Assembly (NCBI GenBank): GCA_036897525.1
Contig: JAYMTJ010000032.1
Coordinates: 36,001-100,000, forward strand
Direction: 5' to 3'
Source of the DNA: Pelargonium x hortorum
Taxonomy: Eukaryota > Streptophyta > Magnoliopsida > Geraniales > Geraniaceae
DNA length: 64,000 nt
Notes under the pieces: generated by a model
The model's database searches: none
What the model was told of the DNA's origin: nothing
The model's input: the letters and a program-made list of their open reading frames with translations, nothing else
Program-made: the position numbers and the translations under genes
Shown: positions 51,140 through 61,000 of the stretch, piece after piece
Layout of the letters: the number at the start of each line of letters is the position of its first letter
Numbering within the stretch: the first letter of the stretch is position 1

Positions 51140-54100
51140 ACAGTGGAACCTGAATACAAAATAACTACTAAGGTAAGATATAACTAACTACAGAAGCTAC
51201 ATCTTTTAAGCCAGGGAAAGTGTCTATCTGTACTGTAAGTTTCTCTAGTCTCCAGCTCCCAAAATAAGTAAGTCACCACAAAGAGTTATGAGTTATCCAG
51301 TGCAGTTTATGGGGCACTCTTTCCTAGGTTTATATATATACAGGTTATGAGTAGGAGTTTAGAGGTTTGTTGAGTTGTCAAATGATCCTGAGAAGTTTTA
51401 GTCTTTTGGGGGTTATGAGGTCAATACATTCTATTTAATTAGTAGAGGAAAAGCTTCAGTACAGAAAGAGTGTCCTGGCAATAACAAGCTCTGGCCAATA
51501 AATAACTTTTGATATGGTAGTATTTAAGAGGAAGTCTTCTACTGAAACTAACAAAAGTAGGTTCCCAGTACACGTATTTTCTTAAAACTTTACTCTCTAC
51601 TATTACTTCCATTGCTTGGCATAATTAAATAGACTCTCTGAAGTTCAAATAAAGACAACTGCAATTGGAACACGGATAAGCTCGTTTAACGATCCGGTGA
51701 ATACCGCTAAGTAATTGACAAGATAATTACATATCTGTGAAGGGTTTTCCAAATAATAAGTAATCCAAGGAATCTTATTAAGTTTTTTAGCTTCTAAAAA
51801 TTCTATTAAGTAAGTCTCTGACAATAAAGGTTTTTTAATCTGAATTTGTATACTTTTACTTTTTTTTGATATCTTATGCTTTATATATTCTTGGAGTACC
51901 TGTAAGATAAGCGCTTTAGTCCAGTATACTTTACCCTTTTAGAAGGGAATACTCTATCAAAATAAATAAATAAATAAATAAGGTATCCATCTTGAGTCAA
52001 CGTTCTAATTTGAATGAATTACTTAGGTTTTTTTGAAAGTTTACTACAAGAAAGAATAAGGGGCCTTTTAAACAAAAAAAAATCCCAACTTTTCGAGTAA
52101 TATCCTTGTCTTTAGTATCTATCATCTAGTACTGCTCATAAAGATCTGGGGTTCCTGAACGAACGATACTTAAACCTATTTGTAAGCTCTTAAAAATGAA
52201 GTGTAATTTCTTAGATTAAAATTTTAAAGAAACTTTTTTTTATGAAGGAAAAGGGGTTTTCCTTTGTTGGCTCTTAACTAAGTATTTGTGAGTTTTAAGT
52301 GTTACTTAATACCTTATCTTACATAAATCTATTCGGATTTTTGTTCTTTTGTTAAGCTTTGACAGGATTTGAAAGCAAATCTGAATTGCTAAGGACATCT
52401 GCGCCAGGTTCCTCATAGTTTTTATAATGTAGAAATCTAGAATTAGATTTACACTCCTAGACCGAAGTCCCAGCTTTTGCTTATTTTAATAAGGAATAGA
52501 AAAGAAGTGACTAAGGTCGAGTTAACAAGAAAAATCTTTTACTTTTATAGGAAGGGGTATAAAAAATTCAAGGTATTCCAGTACCCGAAAAGGGCGCGCT
52601 ATTACAGTCTTATACCCGCTTGCAGTAATATAAAAATAAAAAAGTTGAGGCTTAGTTATAACTTTTGCTCAGTAAAAAAGAAGCTTGCAGAGAGAATAAA
52701 TACCGGTCTAAGCTCCCTTTATTATCATGCGTTACCAAACCATAGGAGCAAGTCATACTCACTTCTTACGACAGTATGAATTTGGATCTTTGTAAATAAA
52801 TAACTCTTAAATTTCACAATGGAGTGCTCCGTAAATGAAACTTGGGCTCTCCTCTTTCTTCATTACCTAGTTATATGTCCTTATTTTGTGGGGTTAAATT
52901 ACATAGTAAACGGTTTCACTACGATAGATTCTTTTAATTACTTTGTGAAGAATTTTAGGGTCTCTTTCTAGGCTAGGACTTTGCATTTTGTTATATCGAA
53001 AGGGGCCCTTCTTACGGTTGGCCGATGTGCCCCACTCAGTTACGTATCTCTCAACTCAAATGATGACACACTAGAGGATACAAAACAAAGCACTTTTACT
53101 CTTTGCGGGAGACCCCGTGGAGCTTTTTTTACATCCCTATCAGCTCTAGTAATAGTTGACAGCTTTTCATAAGGAAGCAAGCATACCTAACCTAGTACTT
53201 TGTTTCTTAAAATATAATAGCTCTCAAAACCTTTTTTTTCAAGTGTTAAATTATAAGATTCCTTACACAAGCCGTGCCTAAAAAGCTATAAGTTAAAGCA
53301 TTCCTTTACTCTTTCTTTACTACGGATCTCCTAAATCGAAATAAACTGTAATTTAGCAATTACTTGTTTACTTAATTAACCTATTACCGCTTAGTGCTTT
53401 TTTGATTCTATAATCATTGGATTAAACATCAAGTAAAACTTCGGTTGGGAGAGCGTTCTGAGGGTCGCATAAGGGGTTCACTTTTAACTTTAAGTCAGTC
53501 AAGTTACATAACAGAATATATAGTACTAATACCTCCCTTTAGGTTCCCAGGCAGGCAGAAAGTTTTTCTTAAGGAAAAAATATGGATATGGGAGTATTCC
53601 CGAGTTTTAACTGCAGTGGATTATACAGCATTTCCTTAAGACAGAGTTCTTTTGCTTTTTAGCGGTTTGTAACTTATTTTATTTCATTATATTAGCTTCG
53701 AAAAAAAGGGTTACCTACGGGAATATTACATTTGTATGAGTATCTCCACAGAAAGTGCCTAGCAAAAGTTAGAAAAAGTAGCAGTAATTATTAGATACAT
53801 TTAGTAATGCTTTTCCTAGCCTTATGTTGAAGTCCTAGAGTTCCTTATTGAAAAACTTCTGAATCGAGGTATGAGTCCTCGAGGGAATAACATTCGGTAA
53901 ATTATAATATGTATAGCACACTGTTAGTTAGATTGTGCTCTTAAGAGAATAAAGAAAAGTTTCCTAATCATCCAAGAAGAAAGTTAGACTGGAGTAGTAG
54001 TAAGGGATTCCTGGAGAATTTGTAATTTCTTATTGCTAAAGAAGGTATGTATTCTAGGTAAAAAAAAATACGAGACAAAAAAAAGTATACTCTATGAAAT

Positions 54101-54950
54101 AACTGTATCCGCCACAGGAAGGGGATATTCAAGAAACAACAAGCAAATAGGACCCTTTTTTCAAAGTCAAAGGTTTTTTCGTAGTTTGGGTTGTTTATCC
54201 ACGCGAATACTCTTTTTTAACTTATTTTTATTATACGCGGGGTTTAGTAAGGAGTCGCTCTCTCAACATAGGAGAAGAGAAGCAAGCTTTAAGCTAAACT
54301 AAAAGGGTCTCTATTATCATTATGAATACCCGATCGGCAGGAAGGAGTGTCGGTTTACTCTAAATTATAATTTTAGAAGCGACTTTCCAGGCCAGGATAA
54401 GCTCTTAACCTCGCAATTTAGGAGAGTTTTTGGAGTCTAAAAAAAACGCTCTACGAAAATCCAATTATCAATATTATTATACTATACTGTTACAAAGCCT
54501 TATTTCCAAGGAGCAAGATGAAACCACTTATGTAGATTAATCTTTGAAAGAGAAAAGCACTTTTTTTTACTCGGCTATATCTTGTGTGAATAAATGAGTA
54601 ATAAACCTATATTATATATCAGGGCGAAATCTTTACATTTTATGTTCTAAATGACAAAAAGTGCCTTACGAGACTTTTCTTTTATTAATTTAATAGTAGA
54701 CGCTGCAGGTGCAGGAGATTAGAATGCGTTATCCTATTCCTATTGAGTTACCTAGTTTTCAGTAACTTTATTATTGTTTAGAGGAGGTTAGCTCATAATA
54801 TGCCCTATGATAGAAAAAAAATTAGTGGCATATTAAGTACTCAATTTTAGTATTTATCTGTTTCGAGAGATAAGGGAACACTCTAATGGGTTATAAAAAG
54901 AATTAATTCACTGCTTTCTTTGTATGTTTTCATACCTGCGATTCTAATAT
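51140..54950. other. non-coding AT-rich stretch including the longest open frame
   Basis: The 100-codon frame at 52477-52779 (+) is lysine/arginine-rich (about 24 of 100 residues) and tyrosine-rich. It starts at TTG, has no internal ATG and matches no family I recognise. A frame of this length is expected about once by chance here. Other frames are 63-89 codons (52981-53172, 53445-53639, 54033-54302, all +). A (AATA)5 run lies at 51961-51980 and GGGCCC at 53003-53008. No RNA or promoter was recognised. Confidence 0.7.
51961..51980 (+). repeat. (AATA)5 microsatellite
   Basis: Five perfect AATA units, preceded by further A residues. It is the longest tetranucleotide run noted in the window. 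Confidence 0.9.
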
Positions 54951-54959
54951 CAGCCTTTA

Positions 54960-55740
54960 TTACAATATCCCGGGTTAGACTGGAACCCCTAAAACCATAA
55001 CTCCAAACAAAAACAATAGGAACTACATTTAGTTGTCTAGATTCCTTCTATCTAATAGGAAAGGACTTTCTGTTGTTTGTAAAAACTTAGATTTGGTTCT
55101 ACCTGATTAGTTGAAACTTTATCTTGCTCGAATTCTTACTCCCAAACCTAGATAATTATATCTTATAGTTATAGGAGACTCACTTAGAAAATTCCTGTCT
55201 AGTTAAGCTAAACAAAACAGAAGACTCTCTCTTACCAACACTCGTACAAGTTGGGTACCACATAAACAGAAACTCCCTCAATAAAATTCTATAGTGACCC
55301 TAGAGCAGGAAAACCGCTTGGTTTTAAGATTACTTTTATTCCTCAGAGGATTTAACTGCACAAGATTTGATTTTAGGTCTTGCCCTTTCCTTTGTCTAAA
55401 ATTTGGAATGATACTGCACGACATAATTGTAAAAGCACTTCCCTAAAATACCCAAATTACCTATAACTTGACTCCAAAAATTTGCTTAAACTCTTTTATT
55501 TTATAAATCCCAGGAAAAGCTGAACTTCAAAACCAGGAAAAACAAGGCTTTCATAAAATTCCTTACCCGCTTTAACTTGAGAGTTCGAATCTTTAGAGCG
55601 CTATAAAAGACCTATCTTTGAGAGCGATACCTTCTTAAAGCACTTAGATATTTAGGATTAATTAGGAGAGACTTGCAGAACAGATAACTAACAGCCTTTT
55701 CTTTTAACTGTTGCCATTCTTCTAATCTAACCCGGAGCGG
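54960..55740 (+). repeat. C-rich (+ strand) skewed block with R3 motif pair
   Basis: Sampled lines are C-rich; for example 55441-55500 has about 15 C and 2 G. The block contains the second R3 pair, GGAATGATACTGCA (55405-55418) and AAAAGCACTTCC (55431-55442). It also contains words recalling the R1 tail near 56.65 kb: AACCAGGAAAAACA, with GCTTTCAT following. No frame of 60 codons is present. It is probably a decayed copy of the C/A-rich tail module. Confidence 0.45.
55405..55442 (+). repeat. repeat R3 motif pair, copy 2
   Basis: Second occurrence of GGAATGATACTGCA followed by AAAAGCACTTCC, 26 bases apart start to start (30 in the copy at 30228). It is embedded in a C-rich skewed block like the first copy. 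Confidence 0.55.
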
Positions 55741-56251
55741 AGCTCCTGAGCAGCTTGTTTGCTATAGATAGTATTCTATAGGTGTATTTAGGATAGATGC
55801 TTATTAGATAGATTGTTAAATTGTTAATAGGAGAATTCCTCTTGTTCCCTGTTCTTATCCGTAAGAGAGGTAAGTGCTTTAGTTATACATAGATGAATCC
55901 ATCTACCCAACTGGAACGTAGGTAGGGCGAGTTGGGTGTCCCTTATTAGAGTATAATGAGTCTACATACCACACAAAGGATAACACCCAAGGACAATGAC
56001 TTCGACTTCTTCAGACCTTTCTATTTGTTGCGAAAGTGTAGCCTTTGCCTGAGCCCTAACTTGTTGTGCCAGAGCCTAGAAGGTGAGCAAGAGTAGGCCA
56101 ACGCAGGAGCCAGAGAAGAAGGGCTAATGGAGAAAGTGTTGCGTATATAATAGAATAGTAATATCTTTCTTCTTATTAGTCTTAATAAAATACTACTTAC
56201 TTAACTAATTATAGATAGATTAGATTACTACAGTATAGATAACCAGTATAG
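55741..56251. other. higher-GC non-coding stretch with competing hairpins
   Basis: This spacer between the C-rich block and the first direct R1 copy is less AT-rich than average. TAGATG-AATC-CATCTA (55890-55905) is a clean hairpin. It is followed by ACCCAACT (55905-55912), AGTTGGGTGT (55930-55939) and ACACCCAA (55983-55990). The middle strand can pair with either neighbour. No frame of 60 codons is present. Confidence 0.5.
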
Positions 56252-56450
56252 TTAAGGGGAATCCCTCTAGTGCTATGTAGCTTATCGTACATAGAGGATA
56301 GAAACCTTAGAAGTATAGACCATAAATCCCTTTTTACCGAGCAAATCTTTTCAATTTGGGAGGTTAACTCACATCACATTAGGAGTATTCTAGATAAACT
56401 ACCTTAACACTCTTAAGACAAGAAAAAACTTCTTTTAAAATGACCGAAAT
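56252..56450 (+). repeat. repeat family R1 head, direct copy 1
   Basis: This segment aligns along about 190 bases with 56871-57058. Shared blocks in order include TTAAGGGG/ATAAGGGG, GCTTATCG, ATAGAGGATA, AAACCTT, AAGTATA, ACCAT, the TACCGAGCAAA/TACTGAGTAAA pair, TCACATTAG and AGTAT, ending near AAAATG. Single-base changes and small gaps separate the blocks. There is no conserved reading frame. Confidence 0.75.
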
Positions 56451-56720
56451 TCAACTCTTTCTTAAAGAAATTCCCTACCCTAAATCTAAACAGAAATGGA
56501 AAGCCTTGGTATTGTATTTACTACTTTAGAATCCCAAAACCAAGAATAACATTCCCAGGAACCTGAAATACACAAATAACTTACTTGTCGGCTTAACTCG
56601 TTATTCCTAATTCTTTAAGGACATTCCAAAGACCAGAAACTGGAAAAACAGGAAATCCAGAAACTAAATAAACTGACTGCTTTCATACCAAAACTTATTG
56701 ACTTAAGAGGCTCTGCCTGG
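56451..56720 (+). repeat. C/A-rich tail following R1 copy 1
   Basis: In 56401-56700 I count about 65 C against 33 G on the + strand. The skew begins directly after the R1 head and fades near 56.72 kb. Words such as CCAGAAACTGGAAAAACAGG near 56635 recall AACCAGGAAAAACA in the 55.5-kb block. No coding frame is present. Confidence 0.5.
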
Positions 56721-56870
56721 AGAGTACTGTACTAAGAGTAAGTAGAATTCATTTATTATAGCTGCTGAAGCTATATCGGAGCTTGTTGGTCTAATGGACA
56801 GGACATAGCCTTACCTTACACTTATTGGGTTTATTATAGTAAGTTCTTTCTATTTGGAGTTTGTATTATA
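56721..56870. other. short spacer between the two direct R1 copies
   Basis: Non-coding sequence separating the C/A-rich tail of R1 copy 1 from the head of copy 2. I see no repeat, hairpin or RNA-like element in it. Confidence 0.6.
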
Positions 56871-57120
56871 TAAGGGGTAATATTCCTCATGTGCCTTATT
56901 TGCTTATCGATATAGAGGATACTAAACCTTGTAAGTATATACCATGAATATCTCTATACTGAGTAAACATCTTTTGTTTACGAAGTTAGGTCACATTAGT
57001 AGTATCCTGAATCTATCTACTTACACATTCTGAAGAAAAGAAAATTCTTAAAATGCTGGAATGGATTCTACAAAAAGCACTTAATTTTATCAACAAACAA
57101 ATCAAATCGGATAACTTATT
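56871..57120 (+). repeat. repeat family R1 head, direct copy 2 with short tail
   Basis: This copy begins TAAGGGGTAATATTCCTC and aligns with the copy at 56252 over its whole head. After the head, only about 60 bases of C/A-rich tail remain, including AAAAGCACTT at 57073-57082, before composition changes. The tail is therefore truncated relative to copy 1. The copies start about 619 bases apart, so the region looks like a partial tandem duplication of head plus tail. Confidence 0.7.
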
Positions 57121-57600
57121 TAAGTGTTCTATTTTAGGAGCGAGTCAAAGAAATTTCTATATTTGAAGTAAAATAAAAAATAAGGGAAGCCTTTATTCTT
57201 TTCAAGTTTTTAGTTAGTACCTATGTTTACGTCAAGTTAAAGTAGCTATTAAGTATTGAGTTGCTTCCGCGCTCCTTTGTTCTCGGGTTTCCTTTGTTAG
57301 GAAGGCGCAAAAGTACATTTAAGATCACAGGGAAGCTTCTATCACTAAGTGCTACTAGTTAGTTGAGTACAAGGTATATCCAGGGTGCTTATAGTCAGGG
57401 TACCCTATAAAAAGGGAAAGGAGTATGCTACAAATACAGAATCAAACTCTCAAGAAGATAGGTCTTATTTTTCTTAAGAAGACTGAGAAGAGAGCTATTA
57501 GTGAATGTACTAACTAAAACTACTACAAGCGATTACCTTCCTCTACTCCGCTTTAGTCAAGTCAAGTAGCAAGTAGAAGGACTTTTTCTATAGACTATTA
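57121..57600. other. non-coding spacer with a 10-bp palindrome
   Basis: AT-rich sequence without frames of 60 codons between R1 copy 2 and R2 copy 2. It contains the palindrome AGGGTACCCT at 57397-57406. Nothing else is supported. Confidence 0.7.
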
Positions 57601-58060
57601 AGTTTCTAGAGCTACGAGGAGGTGTGCCTAAGATAAGGTCTAGCTGCTTGAGAGGTTCTCAAAATTCCAGTAATAGTGGTTTCGACTAATGGGGACTTAG
57701 TCTAGGTTTTTTGAAAGCAAGGCTTTAGAAAGAAAGATAAAAAAATGTCTGGAGGAGTAGTCCGTGCGGGAGAGAGCAAGCAAAGTCAGAAATTTCTTAC
57801 TAAGTAGATCCAGATTTTCTCCGCTTTAGTGTTGTGCGACTTGAACTCGTGTAGCAGGTGTATTATGTACTCTGGGGTTGGTTAAAATGCTTAGGGACTC
57901 AAAGATTGCTTTAGTAAACAAAGAAGCCTTATTAGGAAAATTGAAAGAGTTAAGTTTGTGCAGACTTTTTACAAGGGTCCTTTTGTTTGAGGATTTCAAG
58001 TATTAAGATCTAATGAGATAAGAGAAGTAAGCAGGGTTTGTGTATATAGGAAAAAAGTGG
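57601..58060 (+). repeat. dispersed repeat R2, copy 2, in a G-rich block
   Basis: TAGCTGCTTGAGAGGTTCT at 57641-57659 and AGTCTAGGTTTT at 57699-57710 match copy 1 at 26748, with spacing differing by one base. The following sequence is purine-rich on the + strand, as in copy 1. A shorter related word (AGCTGCTTGAGAG on the minus strand) occurs near 60270 but cannot be extended with confidence. Confidence 0.6.
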
Positions 58061-61000
58061 CTATGCTGTTTGTTTTGTAAAGATCCCTTAATATCTTGTT
58101 TCTGAACAAGGTCAATTCTAATAAACATATGAAATCTATCCTCTCAAAGCCTCAAGCCTAGACATTACCGGGTAGCTAAACTCGTGTTTTAGTTTTAAGT
58201 GTGATTATAGACGGTAACTTTATAGCCCTTTTCAAAAAGCTGGGAAATAGGGGCCCTTTGAAGGCTCGCCTATACACATAGGGGTCTTTGTAAAGTAAAT
58301 GCGGTACAAGGAATTCTTCTGCACTAATGCACGAAAGTCTTTTTTTCTCCTTCTATATAATCGAACTACATACCTATTGAATTATACTCTACAGATAGAT
58401 GAAATTCGAAAGCTTTCCATTACCCTAGAATTGTTTCTCAAAAATTTGCTACATAACTAGAAAAAACATAGAATTGAGAAGTCTTATTTGCGTGGATCCC
58501 TTTACTCTTAAATCTAGCATAGCTATACTGATTAGTAAGCTAAAATAACCTAATTTTATGTTAGCGCCAAACAAGACTCTGAGTTTCACCCTTTTTTTAA
58601 GTAACGCCAGCAAAAAGTAAGAACCTATAGAGACATAAAGCATTCTAGGGGTTACTTTTTAACTAGCAAAACTAGAATTAAGAAATCTTCATTTTCTACC
58701 TATATTTTGATTTGTAACAGTATATAAAGGAAGTGTAATTAGCTGGGTTAGGATAAGTGAAGTCTTAGTATTCGTTAGAACAATTCTTTTCGATGTGGTA
58801 GATTTCTAGTTAGTACAAAGACCGATTTATCAAATTTTACATGTCTTGAAGTTAGATTGGATATTTAGGTTTGAGCAATTTGATTTTCATGGAAGTTCGT
58901 AGGTTCGCATTTATTGGTAGTGTATAAGTGTTCCTTTTCTTCTTATTATTAGAATTCTTTATCTGTTGTTCCGATACAAAGCGCTAGATAAAACGGTTTT
59001 GTATGTACCCCGTGGGATTAGACCCCGGAAATCTTATACTAGAATTCCCTACTCATAGCTGTTCAAAGTCCTATACCAAGGAACGCTCTAACCTTTATTC
59101 CGAAGCTGTGGTTTTTAGGTGTTTTCTGAGTATATCTGGAAGACGTGCCAAAAAAAGGGTAGAAGAAAAAAACAAGGTATTCTAGTCGGGAACTCGCATA
59201 TCTTATCTATAATGTATATTTTGCTCAAGGGATTCCTTATTATCATAGCCTATTCCTATATTTAGTTTCAAGAACAGCCCAGAGAAGAGACCCTATTTCA
59301 AGAGTACGATATTAAAACGAGGGTATATTGTGTAGAAAATGCATCCTTTACCCTTGCTTTTGGTCTTTAGTATTGTAACTTTCAAAAAAGAAAGAAAAGT
59401 AAAATACACAGAAGTTGTAGACGACGAATCCTTAGAAAAGCAACCCTTTTTTATACCAGCATTGATCATCTAAATCGAACAAATTTTTCGGTATACAGTG
59501 GCTAAGGATTCCGTAGGCACCCCTTGAAGTTGATAAGGTCTCTGCTCTGGATTTTTCTATTTATAGCACCCTCACAAAGACGAGTCTCTTTGCGGCTATA
59601 CATTAGCAAAAGTTTTCCTTAATAGTCAAAAGTATAACACTAAATTAGTATCACATTGACTGCATAAGATAAGATCGACCTCTAGAATATCCAGCTTCAC
59701 TTTTATATGAATCCACCTTGAGTTAAGTCAAGGCAAAACCTTTACTGCATGTATTCCCCGAAAAGTCCTAGATTTACTACCATATTTATTACTCTGTCTG
59801 AGTCTGAAGGAATTCAGGTCCTATACTAGTAAGTAGTAGGAGTATCCCTTTGATATCAAAAAACGTACTTCTTATTTTAGCCTTACTTTGATCCTATTAA
59901 ATAAACAAATAGAAAGGGTCCTCCAAACTACCATGTAGTCAAGAATTTATATACATTATATATCTTGTTACTTAAAAGATATTGACTTAAAAGTAGGAAA
60001 CATTTCAAGATTTGCTACTAAGTTGTGTAAGCACAGGTCTTTTGAAAACAACCCTAACTATGCGGATAAGAACATATAACATATTCACATGTAGGTTAAA
60101 TGAGTCAAATTCCTAAGTAAGAACCTTGGCCTCCCGTCATTACTTTTACGCGAAATCCCTTTCAAAATTGAAGAAAATTCATATAGGTCCTACGCTGTAT
60201 GAAAAAGGAGAACTCTAAAGTAGACCTAGTTAATGTTAATTAAGTAATATACCTTTTCCCATCCTCTCTCAAGCAGCTTTAAAAATACATTGCCTGGATG
60301 TAACTACCCACTCTATAAGTAAATAGAGTCGAGTCTTTAGATAGTAACTTTCTGAGATTTGAGTTTATGCAGGAGAATCTAGTTCGTTTTCTTGTCTCCC
60401 TTGAAAAGGAAGGACCTATTGAACTACAATACTAGTCATGAGTATGAGAAGAGCATACTAAATGTGCTAGACTCCCCACACCAATAGGTATTAAAAGAGG
60501 AGCTCTATAGTAGTTGAATTCACGACATCGGGATTTGAAATTCATTCTACCGAGCCTAACTAAGAATGCTTTTTATACACTATTTTCAATGAAGTAACTT
60601 CCCTTTATTAGCTACTACACCCTTTTTTTAAGAAGTTACACTCTCTAGAAATAGAAAGTCTTTGGCTGTTAATTCAGAATAACCCGCTTTTAACTAAAAG
60701 CATAAAGTACACCTATTTAAAGAAACCCTTTCCTTTAATAAAACACTCCGCGAGGCTACAAATTCAAGTATCTTCCTAAATCAGCTGGCACAGGATCCCA
60801 CTTTTTATGTTGTACCCGGTACTGATGATAGCTATATTCTCTATCTTATTATTAGCTGTCTTATTGTAGCCTCTACTCTGCAGCTAGTGTCTTACTGTTG
60901 ATATACCAAACCCTACTCTTACTTCTTAATTGTAAAGCAGGAAAGTTCCTCTAATTAAGGGTATAATAATGCTGTAAATAGAGTTTAAATAACAGTCCAA

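Noticed and set aside
60260-60285. Minus-strand AGCTGCTTGAGAG as a third R2 copy
   Set aside because: The match is 13 bases and does not extend. Many 13-base repeats are expected by chance in 64 kb of this composition.
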